A DNA stretch of 64,000 nt. Source: Ruminococcaceae bacterium FB2012. GTDB taxonomy: Bacteria; Bacillota; Clostridia; Oscillospirales; Ruminococcaceae. Positions within the stretch are counted from its first letter, which is position 1, and every line of letters begins with the position of its first letter. Below the pieces are notes generated by a model. It had not been told where the DNA came from. It did no database searches and saw nothing but the letters and a program-made list of their open reading frames with translations. The position numbers and the translations under genes are program-made. The stretch lies in contig FMXS01000008.1 of NCBI GenBank assembly GCA_900104495.1, forward strand, positions 124,001 to 188,000, given 5' to 3'. Of this stretch, positions 8,676 to 17,838 are shown piece after piece.

Positions 8676-10952
8676 ATGAATGTGAGATCTGTGGTTACTC
8701 TCCGGGAGGGAACGGGGACGGTGCTTCTGCGGACGGCTGCTGCGGCTGCGGCGGCTTTTGCCTTTTCGGCGGGGTACGCCGGCGGGAGCCCTTCGATGCT
8801 GAACGCGGGGCTGGCGGCGGCCTTTCCGGCGTACACCGCGCCGATACTGGCGGCCAGCGCTTTGTACTATCTGCTTATCGGAGGCATATCGGCGGGAGTG
8901 ATACAGCTATCGGGAATACTTATCACGGCAGTCCTATCGGCTGCTTTTTTTCGCGGCCGCAGCGACGGGGCCCCGCTTGCGGCTTCGGCGGTCTGCGGGG
9001 GAGTGCTGCTGCTGCTTTCCTTCACGGTCTCGGCGGTGACGCCGACGGACACCTCTGCCGCCGCGGGACGGATGATCGCCTCGGTAATGGCGGCGGTATT
9101 TGTCTATGCTCTTCGCCGTCTGATGCACGAATACCGTCTGACGAAGATGCTCCCTCTCACGGGGATCGGCGGGCTGCTGTCGGCGGCGGTGTATGTTTCG
9201 GTGATCTCGGCGCTGTCGTCGGTGACGGCGGTGATCTTCGATCTGGGACGGCTCCTCGGATGCGCGGTGCTGCTTTGCATAGCTCGCCGCTGGCGCATGA
9301 CCGGCGGAGCTGCCGTGGGAGCGCTGACGGCTCTTGCGGTATTCATCGGGGCGCCGAAAATGGCTGCGGACACTTTGCTTTTAGCCTCTGCGGGACTTAT
9401 CTGCGGAGCCTTCGCGGAGCTGGGAGTTTTGGCGGTGGGAGTTTCCTTCATCGCGGTATGCGCGGTGGGAGCCGCCACTGTGGGCTCCGGCGCCGGAGGC
9501 TGGAGCCTTTTTTTCGATGCCGCGGGGGGAGCCCTGCTTTTTGCGGCGGTGCCCTCGGGGCTTCTCGGCAAGGTGACATCCATGCTTTTCGGCGGGGTCT
9601 CCGCCGCCGACACCGTAGGACGGGCCGCGGCCTCCCGCCTTGGATTCGTTTCCTCCTCCCTGGGAGAGATACGCTCCCAGCTGACGGTGGTGACTGCGGC
9701 TATGGACCGCAAGATCAAGGAGCAGAGCCTCTCCGAGGCTGTTTTCGACGGTCTCTGCCGCGGGTGCGAACTGAGATGCGTCTGCCACAAGGACACCCGG
9801 GCTTCGGCGAAGGGGTTTGAGGAGCTGGAACGGGAGGCTATGTCTTTCGAGGGTGTTTCGGCGGATAGTATCCGCCGATACTTCCCCGCCTGCTGCACAC
9901 CCGACCTTATGACAGACAGCTTCAACTACGCCTACAAGACCCGCATCGACAGCCGGGCCGCAAGGCTCCATATCGGAGAGCTGCGGACTTTGGTCTCGGA
10001 GCAGCTGGCAGTGACCGAGGAGATCCTCTCGGACCTTTCGGGAAGGATCGGACGCATCCGTTCGGTGGACAGGGAACTGTCCGAACGGGCAGGGGAGTAC
10101 CTGCTGCGGCTGGGCTACCGCAACGCCCGGGCCTGCCTCTATACCGACGAGTCCGGGTTCCGGCACGCGGAGTTTTTCATCACGGGAGAGTTCGTGGGCA
10201 GCCGTATGGAGCTGGCCCTTGCGGTCTCGGATATAGCCGACTGTATGTTCGGACTGCCTGTCATCACCAAAGCCGAGGACCTCACCCGCATCGCCCTCTC
10301 CGAGCAGCCCTGCTACGAGCTTTCCAAGGGGATCTTCACCGCTTCCTCGACGGATAACGGCTACTCCGGCGATTCCATGGGCACCGTGGAGCTTTCCTCC
10401 TGCGAGAGCTATGCCGTGCTGTCCGACGGCATGGGAACAGGCAAAAGAGCCCGCCTCGATTCCATGTTCGCCGTGAGCCTTGCTTCAAGGCTCCTGGGCG
10501 CGGGAGTCTCCATGCGCTCGGCACTGAGGCTTATCAATACCGTACTGCGGGTCAAGGGCTGGGACGAGTCCTTCGCTACGCTGGACATCATCCGCTTCGA
10601 CCTCTGCGCAGGAACCGCCGAGATACTCAAAGCAGGAGCCGCCCCTACATACCTTTTCCGGGACGGCGTGATAAAACGCTTCGGCGGACAAGCCTTTCCC
10701 GCCGGCATCCTCGACCGCTGCTCCCCCGACGAGTTTTCCTGCAAGCTCTTCGACGGCGACCTGCTGCTCATGGTCTCCGACGGCGTCTCCGAGGACACCG
10801 TCCGGGAGGCCTTCGGAAAGACAGGCGAGCGGGACATCGACCCCGCCGCCTTCGCTCAGTCCCTGGGCGAGCTGGCTATGGAGAAGGCCCGCGCCGGCCG
10901 ACGTGACGATATTTCCGCCGCCGCTTTTGCCGTAAAGTACCGGGGACATTAA
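8676..10952 (+). CDS. spoIIE: Stage II sporulation protein E, membrane serine phosphatase
   Basis: SpoIIE dephosphorylates SpoIIAA to release sigma-F in the forespore and helps form the polar septum. The 758-residue protein is a little shorter than the 827-residue B. subtilis form. The first ~290 residues hold about ten hydrophobic segments. A soluble middle region with a cysteine-rich patch (CRGCELRCVCHK near 354) follows, then a PP2C-type phosphatase from about 545. Metal-site motifs are visible: LSDGMGTGKRA near 582 and LMVSDGVSED near 698. AAGGGAG precedes the ATG. A 395-codon ORF in another frame over the 5' end is a shadow. The gene stands alone, as usual in clostridia, and shows the organism is a spore former or recently was. 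Confidence 0.93.
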   Translation: MNVRSVVTLREGTGTVLLRTAAAAAAAFAFSAGYAGGSPSMLNAGLAAAFPAYTAPILAASALYYLLIGGISAGVIQLSGILITAVLSAAFFRGRSDGAPLAASAVCGGVLLLLSFTVSAVTPTDTSAAAGRMIASVMAAVFVYALRRLMHEYRLTKMLPLTGIGGLLSAAVYVSVISALSSVTAVIFDLGRLLGCAVLLCIARRWRMTGGAAVGALTALAVFIGAPKMAADTLLLASAGLICGAFAELGVLAVGVSFIAVCAVGAATVGSGAGGWSLFFDAAGGALLFAAVPSGLLGKVTSMLFGGVSAADTVGRAAASRLGFVSSSLGEIRSQLTVVTAAMDRKIKEQSLSEAVFDGLCRGCELRCVCHKDTRASAKGFEELEREAMSFEGVSADSIRRYFPACCTPDLMTDSFNYAYKTRIDSRAARLHIGELRTLVSEQLAVTEEILSDLSGRIGRIRSVDRELSERAGEYLLRLGYRNARACLYTDESGFRHAEFFITGEFVGSRMELALAVSDIADCMFGLPVITKAEDLTRIALSEQPCYELSKGIFTASSTDNGYSGDSMGTVELSSCESYAVLSDGMGTGKRARLDSMFAVSLASRLLGAGVSMRSALRLINTVLRVKGWDESFATLDIIRFDLCAGTAEILKAGAAPTYLFRDGVIKRFGGQAFPAGILDRCSPDEFSCKLFDGDLLLMVSDGVSEDTVREAFGKTGERDIDPAAFAQSLGELAMEKARAGRRDDISAAAFAVKYRGH

Positions 10953-11054
10953 ACTCTGTCCTCCGAAATCGTTTTCGGGACTTTATCCTATCGGCAAAAT
11001 GCACAAGCACAAGCGTTGAAATATGTGATAAACCGAAAATAATAACTAATACTA

Positions 11055-11083
11055 TTGCAAAAATAAGAAAAATAGTTTAAAAT
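11055..11083 (+). promoter_or_regulatory. Probable sigma-A promoter for the glycogen genes
   Basis: TTGCAA (11055-11060), 17-base spacer, TAAAAT (11078-11083) in an AT-rich stretch 75 bases before glgB. Confidence 0.6.
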
Positions 11084-11156
11084 ATAATTGTGGTAAAATA
11101 TTCATTCGGGGAAATTGTCTCCGACCGACAATACAATCTCTTAGGAGGACAGTTAA

Positions 11157-13157
11157 ATGATAAACGAAATTCCCGAGACCTACCGTACTCCGATCTACCT
11201 GTTCCACCAGGGAACAAACTTTATGACCTACGATTTCCTCGGCTGTCATAAAGGCGAAAAGGACGGCAGGAGCGGCTACTATTTCAGAGTCTGGGCGCAG
11301 AATGCCAAGGCCGTTTCCGTGGTGGGCGATTTCAACAACTGGAACACCGCCGCCACTCCCTGCGAGATGCTGGCGGATTCGGGCATCTGGGAGGTCTTCG
11401 TCGAGGGCCTCAAGACCTACGACACTTATAAGTTCGCGGTCACCGGCTGCGACGGCGTCACAAGGCTGAAAGCCGACCCCTACGGCACCCATATGGAGGT
11501 CGCCCCCGGGACAGGCTCAAAGATCTTCGACATCGGCGAGTATCAGTGGAAGGATACCGAGTGGATCAAGGCCAAGGCCAAAAAGGATATCTACAACTCT
11601 CCCATGAATATCTATGAGGTACACCTCAATTCCTGGAAGAGCTGCACCACCGGCAAGTATTACAGCTACACCGGCTTCGCAAAGGAGATCATCCCTTATC
11701 TTAAAGAGATGAATTATACCCACATCGAGCTGATGCCTTTGGCGGAGTTCCCCTTCGACGGCTCCTGGGGCTATCAGGGGATAGGCTACTATGCCCCCAC
11801 ATCCCGATTCGGTACGCCCGCGGAGTTCATGGCTATGGTGGACCTGTTCCATGAGGCCGGAATCTCTATCATCCTTGACTGGGTGCCTGCTCACTTCCCG
11901 AGAGATGCCGCAGGGCTCTTTGAGTTCGACGGCGGCCCTTCCTATGAGTACGCCGACCCGAGAAAGCGGGACCACCTGGCCTGGGGCACGAGAGTCTTCG
12001 ATTACGGACGCGGCGAGGTAAGGAGCTTCCTGATCTCCAACGCTTTGTACTGGATCGAAAGATACCATATCGACGGCCTCAGAGTGGATGCCGTGGCTTC
12101 CATGCTCTATCTCGACTACGACAGGCGGGACGGGGAGTGGACCCCCAACGTCTTCGGAGGCCACGAGAACCTTGAAGCTATCGACTTCTTCAAGAAGCTG
12201 AACGAGACTGTGTTCAAGCGCAATCCTCAGACCCTTATGATCGCCGAGGAATCCACCGCCTGGCCTATGGTCACCAAGCCTACCTCCGACGGCGGACTTG
12301 GCTTCAACTTCAAGTGGAACATGGGCTGGATGAACGATATGCTCAAGTATATGGCGATGGACCCCATCCATAGGGCCTTCCACCACGATATGCTCACCTT
12401 CTCCTTCTTCTATGCCTTCTCGGAGAATTTCATCCTGCCGATCTCCCACGACGAGGTAGTCCACGGAAAGGCCTCTCTCGTCAACAAGATGTACGGCGGG
12501 GACATAGATCAGAAGTTCGCCCAGGCAAGGCTTTTCATGGCCTATATGATGGCTCACCCGGGCAAGAAGCTGCTCTTTATGGGCTCCGAGTTCGCTCAGT
12601 TCAGAGAGTGGGACTACGAGAACGGCCTGGAGTGGTTCATGGTGGAGGAGTACGAGAACCACCGCAACTATCAGAAGTTCGTCAAGAATCTCAACAAGTT
12701 CTATGTGGAGAACCCGCCTATGTGGCAGAACGATTTCTCCTGGGAGGGCTTCAGCTGGATCTCCAACGACGACTACAAGCAGTCGATCATCATTTTCCGA
12801 CGCTTCGACAGAAAGGGCAACGAGGTCATCGCAGTGTGCAACTTCGTCCCCGTGGGCAGGACCAGCTATTGCTTCGGCGTTCCCTACGAGGGGACATATA
12901 CCGAGGTGTTCAACTCCACCTCTCCCGACGGCTCGCCGATCACCAACGGCTCGGTGAAGTCGCAGAACGTGGGTATGCACGGGCTTGAACATTCGATCAG
13001 CATAGACATCCCGCCCTTCTCGGTGATGTATTTCAAGTTCAGGAAAAAGGCCGGACGCAAAAAGACCGGCGACGCTCCCAAGGCGGAGAAGAAAGCTCCC
13101 GCGAAAAAGGCAGGAGCAAAGAAGTCCGCGGCAAAGAAGGCGGACGCCAAAAAATAA
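11157..13157 (+). CDS. glgB: 1,4-alpha-glucan branching enzyme with a basic Lys/Ala tail
   Basis: Makes the alpha-1,6 branches of glycogen. It has an N-terminal CBM48 domain (residues ~30-130, AVSVVGDFNNWN) and a GH13 catalytic barrel. Catalytic residues sit in GLRVDAVASM (nucleophile Asp, near 308), AEEST (acid/base Glu, near 363) and ISHDEVVHGK (Asp near 433). The last ~37 residues are unusual: a KKAGAKKSAAKK-like lysine/alanine tail beyond the normal C-terminus, like histone-H1-type or mycobacterial tails. AGGAGG is well placed for the ATG. It leads a four-gene run with glgC, glgD and glgA; glgC follows after 79 bases. Confidence 0.93.
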   Translation: MINEIPETYRTPIYLFHQGTNFMTYDFLGCHKGEKDGRSGYYFRVWAQNAKAVSVVGDFNNWNTAATPCEMLADSGIWEVFVEGLKTYDTYKFAVTGCDGVTRLKADPYGTHMEVAPGTGSKIFDIGEYQWKDTEWIKAKAKKDIYNSPMNIYEVHLNSWKSCTTGKYYSYTGFAKEIIPYLKEMNYTHIELMPLAEFPFDGSWGYQGIGYYAPTSRFGTPAEFMAMVDLFHEAGISIILDWVPAHFPRDAAGLFEFDGGPSYEYADPRKRDHLAWGTRVFDYGRGEVRSFLISNALYWIERYHIDGLRVDAVASMLYLDYDRRDGEWTPNVFGGHENLEAIDFFKKLNETVFKRNPQTLMIAEESTAWPMVTKPTSDGGLGFNFKWNMGWMNDMLKYMAMDPIHRAFHHDMLTFSFFYAFSENFILPISHDEVVHGKASLVNKMYGGDIDQKFAQARLFMAYMMAHPGKKLLFMGSEFAQFREWDYENGLEWFMVEEYENHRNYQKFVKNLNKFYVENPPMWQNDFSWEGFSWISNDDYKQSIIIFRRFDRKGNEVIAVCNFVPVGRTSYCFGVPYEGTYTEVFNSTSPDGSPITNGSVKSQNVGMHGLEHSISIDIPPFSVMYFKFRKKAGRKKTGDAPKAEKKAPAKKAGAKKSAAKKADAKK

Positions 13158-13236
13158 GCATTCAGCCGCCCGCCTTCCGGGCGGCAGGATAGAAAAGAAA
13201 GTAAAAAAATAATTAAAATATGGTGGGTGAATTATT

Positions 13237-14439
13237 ATGTTCAACAAAAAAGAATGTGTGGCTATGCTGCTCGCAGGCGGCCAGGGCAGCCGTTTGTATG
13301 CCCTTACCCAGACTGTGGCCAAGCCCGCAGTGCCTTTCGGCGCAAAGTACAGGATCATTGACTTCCCTCTGTCGAACTGCATCAATTCGGGTATCGATAC
13401 CGTGGGCGTGCTGACACAGTATCAGCCGCTGGTGCTTAACGAGTATATCGGCAACGGCCAGCCCTGGGACCTGGACAGCATCCACGGCGGCGTTCATGTG
13501 CTGCCGCCTTACGAGAAGGCCTCCGGCGCCAGCTGGTATTCCGGCACCGCCAACGCTATCTATCAGAATATCAACTTCATCGAGAGATACGACCCCGAGT
13601 ATGTTGTAGTGCTTTCCGGCGACCATATCTACAAAATGGACTACAACAAGATGCTCAACTTCCATAAGCAGAAGGAAGCTGCCGCAACTATCGCCGTTCT
13701 CGACGTTCCCAAGGAGGAAGCCTCCCGCTTCGGTATCATGATAACCGACGAGGACGACAATATCATCGACTTTGAAGAGAAGCCCAAGAACCCCCGCTCC
13801 ACGCTGGCTTCAATGGGTATCTATATCTTTACCTGGTCCAAGCTGAAGGCTTACCTCATCGCCAACGAGAACGACAAGGAAGCCTCCAAGGACTTCGGAA
13901 AGAATATCATCCCCGATATGCGTGAGGCAGGCGAGAAGCTGGTGGCCTGGAGATTCGACGGCTACTGGAAGGATGTGGGCACCATAGATTCGCTGTGGGA
14001 GGCGAATATGGACCTTATCAATCCCAACATCCCCATCGACCTCTACGATCCCGCCTGGAAGATCTATTCCCGCAATCCCGTAATGGCTCCCCAGTACATA
14101 GGCAAGAACGCTATGGTGCAGAATTCCATGGTCACCGAGGGCTGCTACATCGACGGCTCCATTGAGTTCTCAATGATCTCCGACGGCGTTACCGTCGAGG
14201 AGGGCGCCGTTATCATCGACTCGATACTGATGCCCGGATGCGTTGTCAAGAAGGGCGCAAGAGTCGAGTATTCCATAGTCGGAGAGAATTCCGTCATCGG
14301 CGAGGGCGCACAGATCGGCATGAGCCCCGAGAACATCACCGATAAGGATACCTGGGGCGTTGCGGTAGTGGGCCACAATATCAATATCTCCGCAGGCGCG
14401 ACAGTCGCTCCCAAGGCGATAATCTCGGAAGATATGTAA
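13237..14439 (+). CDS. glgC: Glucose-1-phosphate adenylyltransferase, catalytic subunit
   Basis: Makes ADP-glucose from glucose-1-phosphate and ATP, the committed step of glycogen synthesis. The 400-residue protein has the nucleotidyltransferase signature LLAGGQGSRLYALT at the N-terminus, KPAVPFGAKYRIIDF, the metal/sugar site SGDHIYKMDY near 127 and WKDVGTIDSLWEAN near 247. A left-handed beta-helix ends the protein (VTVEEGAVI, VVKKGARVEYS). All catalytic blocks are intact, in contrast to the neighbouring glgD. The ATG at 13237 follows a GGTGGGTG ribosome site. glgD starts 17 bases after its stop. Confidence 0.94.
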   Translation: MFNKKECVAMLLAGGQGSRLYALTQTVAKPAVPFGAKYRIIDFPLSNCINSGIDTVGVLTQYQPLVLNEYIGNGQPWDLDSIHGGVHVLPPYEKASGASWYSGTANAIYQNINFIERYDPEYVVVLSGDHIYKMDYNKMLNFHKQKEAAATIAVLDVPKEEASRFGIMITDEDDNIIDFEEKPKNPRSTLASMGIYIFTWSKLKAYLIANENDKEASKDFGKNIIPDMREAGEKLVAWRFDGYWKDVGTIDSLWEANMDLINPNIPIDLYDPAWKIYSRNPVMAPQYIGKNAMVQNSMVTEGCYIDGSIEFSMISDGVTVEEGAVIIDSILMPGCVVKKGARVEYSIVGENSVIGEGAQIGMSPENITDKDTWGVAVVGHNINISAGATVAPKAIISEDM

Positions 14440-14456
14440 GAAAGGGGTAGGTTAGA

Positions 14457-15584
14457 GTGGACGTAAATATGGGAAATGTACTCGGTCTCGTGTTCGCTAA
14501 TATGCACGATATGACCGTAGGCGATCTTACAAAGAACAGAACGATGGGGTCGATACTCTTCGGCGGACGCTACCGCCTTATCGACTTCCCCCTCTCCAAT
14601 ATGGTAAACAGCGGCATCACCAACGTGGGCGTTATCACCAAGAGCAATTATCAGTCGCTGCTGGACCACCTGGGCTCCGGCCGTGAGTGGGACCTTTCAA
14701 GAAAGAAGGGTGGTCTTTATATCCTTCCGCCTTTCGGCAATGTGACTACCAATCTTTACAGAGGCCGCATCGAGGCCCTCTACGGCGCTAAGAGCTTCAT
14801 CACTCACGCGCTGGCAGATTACGTTGTCCTCACCGACTGCGATACCGTCACCAATATGGACTTCAAGCCTATCGTTGCAAAGCACGTTGAGAGCGGCGCG
14901 GATATCACCGTCGTTGCACATACGGGCGTTTACGACGCCGAGGTCATCAACGGCTCCACGGTGCTTTCCACCGACGCCGAGGGCAAAGTAAGGTCCGTGC
15001 TTATCAGACCCGACATCAGCGGCACCTGCACCCTCAGCCTGAACATCTTCGTTATGAGCAAGAAGTTCCTCATCGATATGGTGAGCGACGCTATGGCAAG
15101 AGGCAAGGTCAGCTTCGAGACCGACGTGCTCCAGGCCAAGTGCGGCGAGCTGAATATCATGGCTTACGAGTACGACAACTATTTCAGCAAGATCAGCAGC
15201 GTGGCTACTTATCTCAGAGCCAACCAGGAGCTTCTCGTTCCCGAGAACGCAAGAAAGCTGTTCCCGCCCAAGAGGCCTATCTACACCAAGGTCAGCGACA
15301 ATGCTCCCGTCAAGTATGACCTCGACAGCAAGGTGAACAACTCCCTTATCGCCGACGGCTGCATTATCGAGGGCGAAGTGGAGAATTCGGTGCTGTTCAG
15401 AGGCGTTAAGGTGGCCAAGGGCGCCAAGGTCAAGAACTGCATCCTGATGCAGGGCACCGTGGTAGGCGCCAAGTCGGATGTGAACTATGTCATCACCGAC
15501 AAGGACGTTACCATCGGCGACAGCCACATCCTCAACGGCGCACCCAGCTATCCTATGTTCGTAGGAAAGGGCGCTTCCGTATAA
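14457..15584 (+). CDS. glgD: GlgD, regulatory non-catalytic partner of GlgC
   Basis: Paralogue of GlgC that in Firmicutes forms a hetero-oligomer with it and raises or modulates its activity. The 375-residue protein keeps the fold (FGGRYRLIDFPLSNMVNSGI, DYVVLTDCDTVTNMD, C-terminal beta-helix) but lacks the GGxGxRL nucleotide loop at the N-terminus; VLGLVFANMHD stands there instead. That loss is the mark of GlgD. The start used is the GTG at 14457, spaced correctly from AAAGGGG; the ATG four codons later (14469) is the alternative. It lies between glgC and glgA, which supports joint expression. Confidence 0.92.
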   Translation: MDVNMGNVLGLVFANMHDMTVGDLTKNRTMGSILFGGRYRLIDFPLSNMVNSGITNVGVITKSNYQSLLDHLGSGREWDLSRKKGGLYILPPFGNVTTNLYRGRIEALYGAKSFITHALADYVVLTDCDTVTNMDFKPIVAKHVESGADITVVAHTGVYDAEVINGSTVLSTDAEGKVRSVLIRPDISGTCTLSLNIFVMSKKFLIDMVSDAMARGKVSFETDVLQAKCGELNIMAYEYDNYFSKISSVATYLRANQELLVPENARKLFPPKRPIYTKVSDNAPVKYDLDSKVNNSLIADGCIIEGEVENSVLFRGVKVAKGAKVKNCILMQGTVVGAKSDVNYVITDKDVTIGDSHILNGAPSYPMFVGKGASV

Positions 15585-15672
15585 AGAAAACATACAGGGG
15601 AGCTGCCTGTGGGCGGCTTCCCTTATCGTCAGATCATCTCCCGTCATTCCATAACGAAAGAAGGTTTGTGTA

Positions 15673-17085
15673 ATGAATATTCTGTATACTGCAAGTGAGG
15701 CTCTGCCTTATATCGCATCGGGCGGACTTGCCGATGTGGCGGGGTCGCTTCCTGCGGCTATCAATGCCGAAGGCCACGACTGCCGCGTTGTTATCCCCTA
15801 TTACAGCCAGATCAGACAGGAGCTCAAGGACGAGCTCACCTATCTGACCAATTTCACCGTTCCCGTTGCCTGGAGAAACCAGTACTGCGGAGTCTTTGTG
15901 GGACATCAGAACGGCGTGACCTACTACCTGCTGGACAACGAGTACTACTTCGCCAGAAACGGCCTCTACGGCTTCTATGACGACGCCGAGAGATATATCT
16001 TCTTCTCGCGTGCCGTGCTGGAGCTCCTCCATTACATCGACTTCAAGCCCAACGTCATCAATGCCAACGACTGGCAGACCGCCCTCGTCCCCGTTTACTA
16101 CGATATATTCTACCGCTATCAGTCGGGCTACGAGGATATAAAGACCGTGTTCACCATACATAATATCCAGTATCAGGGACAGTACGGTCTTGAGATCATC
16201 AACGACCTTATGGGCATCCCGCTCTATCATACCGACCTGCTTTCCTATGACGGCGACGTTAACTTTATGAAGGCGGCTATCGAGGTCTCGGATAAGGTCA
16301 CTACCGTTTCGCCTTCCTACGCCTGGGAAATTCTCGACCCCTGGTATTCCCACGGCCTCGACAGGATACTTGTCCACAAGCAGTATAAGCTCTGCGGCTT
16401 CTTGAACGGCATAGATCAGGAAGTCTACAACCCCGCCACCGATCCCAACATCCCCAAGCACTATTCGGTGAAGAGCAAGGCGGGCAAGGCCGTCTGCAAG
16501 CAGAAGCTCCTGGAGGAGCTGGGCATGGAGCCCGGCGACGAGCCGATCATCGGCATCGTTACCCGCTTTGTTTCCCACAAGGGCCTTGACCTTATCAAGT
16601 ACGTCTTTGAGGACATCATCAGACTGGGGTACAAGTTTGCTATCCTCGGTTCCGGCGAGAAGATCTATGAGGACTTCTTCTCCGAGATGCACTACCGCTA
16701 TCCCGACAGAGTGGGTCTGACCCTGGGCTTTGTTCCCGAGCTTTCCAAGAGGATATACGCAGGCGCGGATATGTTCCTGATGCCTTCGCAGTCGGAGCCC
16801 TGCGGACTTGCGCAGATGATCGCTCTGCGCTACGGCACTATCCCCATAGTAAGAGAGACCGGCGGTCTCCGGGATTCCATCCACGATGCCGGTGACGAAG
16901 GCGGCAACGGCTTCACCTTCAAGACCTACAACGCTCACGATATGCTTGACGCCTGCACGCGGGCGAGGGTATACTACGATGACAAGAAGCGCTGGAAGAA
17001 GCTGGTAGACCTTGCCATGAAGCAGGATTTCAGCTGGAAGAGATCCGCCCAGCTCTACATTGGGCTGTATAACGATATTCATTAA
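15673..17085 (+). CDS. glgA: Glycogen synthase (ADP-glucose)
   Basis: GT5 glycosyltransferase that extends the alpha-1,4 glucan using ADP-glucose from GlgC/GlgD. The length of 470 residues is typical. The N-terminus is MNILYTASEALPYIASGGLADV: the usual KxGGL ADP-glucose loop reads ASGGL, so the conserved lysine is replaced by alanine, which also occurs in other GlgA proteins. Also present are FTIHNIQYQG near 159, ITRFVSHKGLD-like TRFVSHKGLDL near 297, and the C-terminal SEPCGLAQMIALRYGTIP and ETGGLRDS. The ribosome site is weak (GAAAGAAGG). It is the last gene of the glycogen run, and a strong hairpin follows its stop. Confidence 0.93.
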   Translation: MNILYTASEALPYIASGGLADVAGSLPAAINAEGHDCRVVIPYYSQIRQELKDELTYLTNFTVPVAWRNQYCGVFVGHQNGVTYYLLDNEYYFARNGLYGFYDDAERYIFFSRAVLELLHYIDFKPNVINANDWQTALVPVYYDIFYRYQSGYEDIKTVFTIHNIQYQGQYGLEIINDLMGIPLYHTDLLSYDGDVNFMKAAIEVSDKVTTVSPSYAWEILDPWYSHGLDRILVHKQYKLCGFLNGIDQEVYNPATDPNIPKHYSVKSKAGKAVCKQKLLEELGMEPGDEPIIGIVTRFVSHKGLDLIKYVFEDIIRLGYKFAILGSGEKIYEDFFSEMHYRYPDRVGLTLGFVPELSKRIYAGADMFLMPSQSEPCGLAQMIALRYGTIPIVRETGGLRDSIHDAGDEGGNGFTFKTYNAHDMLDACTRARVYYDDKKRWKKLVDLAMKQDFSWKRSAQLYIGLYNDIH

Positions 17086-17099
17086 GAGCGCATAATAAG

Positions 17100-17129
17100 A
17101 CCGCCGCGGTGCGAAGGCACTGCGGCGGT
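17100..17129. terminator. Bidirectional hairpin between glgA and the lipoprotein gene
   Basis: Thirteen bases at 17100-17112 pair with 17117-17129 (one G-U), with a GAAG loop, between the converging stops of glgA and the minus-strand lipoprotein gene. The U tracts are imperfect on both strands (TTGCATTATTT and CTTATTATG). Confidence 0.65.
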
Positions 17130-17134
17130 TTGCA

Positions 17135-17824
17135 TTATTTCAGACTGTATTTTTCCAAAAGGGAACTGTAGACATCATGTGGGAACTTTGCTGCGTCCAA
17201 GTAACCGTTTGTGAATCCGAAGCTGTCGGGGATGTTATAATCCTCCGGCAGCGGATAGCGGCCCTCGGAGTCGCCGGTGGGATAATAGTAATCGGGGTCT
17301 TTTTCAAGAACCGGCTTTCTCAGACAGTATATCCATTTGCTGCCCTTGAACATAGGGGACAATCCGCTGAAGGAATAGAGCTTTTCTTCTTCGCCGGCAT
17401 TGTCGATGCCATAGTTCTGAAGGATCGTTACTGTGTCGGCAGTGACATCACCCTTTAATACTCTGTCGATCCTAAAGACGTTTTTGGTCTTTGCGTCATA
17501 CAACAGCTTTTTGTTTTCAGGATCATCGTATGCAAATTCGGATATGCCGTCTTCAATGAACTCGCCCGTCACGATGAGGTCAGAGTTTTCAATGATACTG
17601 TCAAGAGTGTGATATTTAATGTAGTCTGTGGTCTCGGACAGATCGCAGACCTTGATCTGTTTCCCTCCTTTTTCGGGCAGGGAGCTGTCAGACCCGGCAG
17701 TATCTTTGAGCGCGACAGGCGCCGCTTTATTCTCCGAAAGGCTGTCTGGTTCTGCCTTACCGCATGAGCAGCAAAGCGTCAGAGCAAAAGAAAAGGCCAA
17801 AGCCGTAATTATTCTTTTTTTCAT
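17135..17824 (-). CDS. Predicted secreted lipoprotein
   Basis: A 229-residue protein with a lipoprotein signal: MKKRIITALAFSFALTLCCS followed by CGK, the lipobox cysteine at about residue 21. The mature part begins with a Ser/Asp/Glu-rich linker and continues with a domain containing HTLDSIIENSDLIVTGEF, DRVLKGDVTADTVTI and GSKWIYCLRKP. This resembles small secreted proteins of gut Firmicutes without a known role. An eight-codon N-terminal extension (ATG at 17848) is possible, but AAAGGAGGG sits exactly before the ATG at 17824. It follows the metalloprotease gene by 14 bases, and its ribosome site overlaps that gene's stop, so the two are probably cotranslated. Confidence 0.8.
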   Translation of the reverse strand: MKKRIITALAFSFALTLCCSCGKAEPDSLSENKAAPVALKDTAGSDSSLPEKGGKQIKVCDLSETTDYIKYHTLDSIIENSDLIVTGEFIEDGISEFAYDDPENKKLLYDAKTKNVFRIDRVLKGDVTADTVTILQNYGIDNAGEEEKLYSFSGLSPMFKGSKWIYCLRKPVLEKDPDYYYPTGDSEGRYPLPEDYNIPDSFGFTNGYLDAAKFPHDVYSSLLEKYSLK

Positions 17825-17838
17825 AGTCTTTCCCTCCT

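Noticed and set aside
8633..9820. 395-codon plus-strand ORF
   Set aside because: It overlaps spoIIE in another frame, is glycine/arginine rich and lacks domain motifs, while spoIIE in the overlapping frame is complete.
11517..13385. 622-codon minus-strand ORF
   Set aside because: Shadow of glgB; histidine/valine-rich composition typical of the reverse frame of a GC-rich gene.
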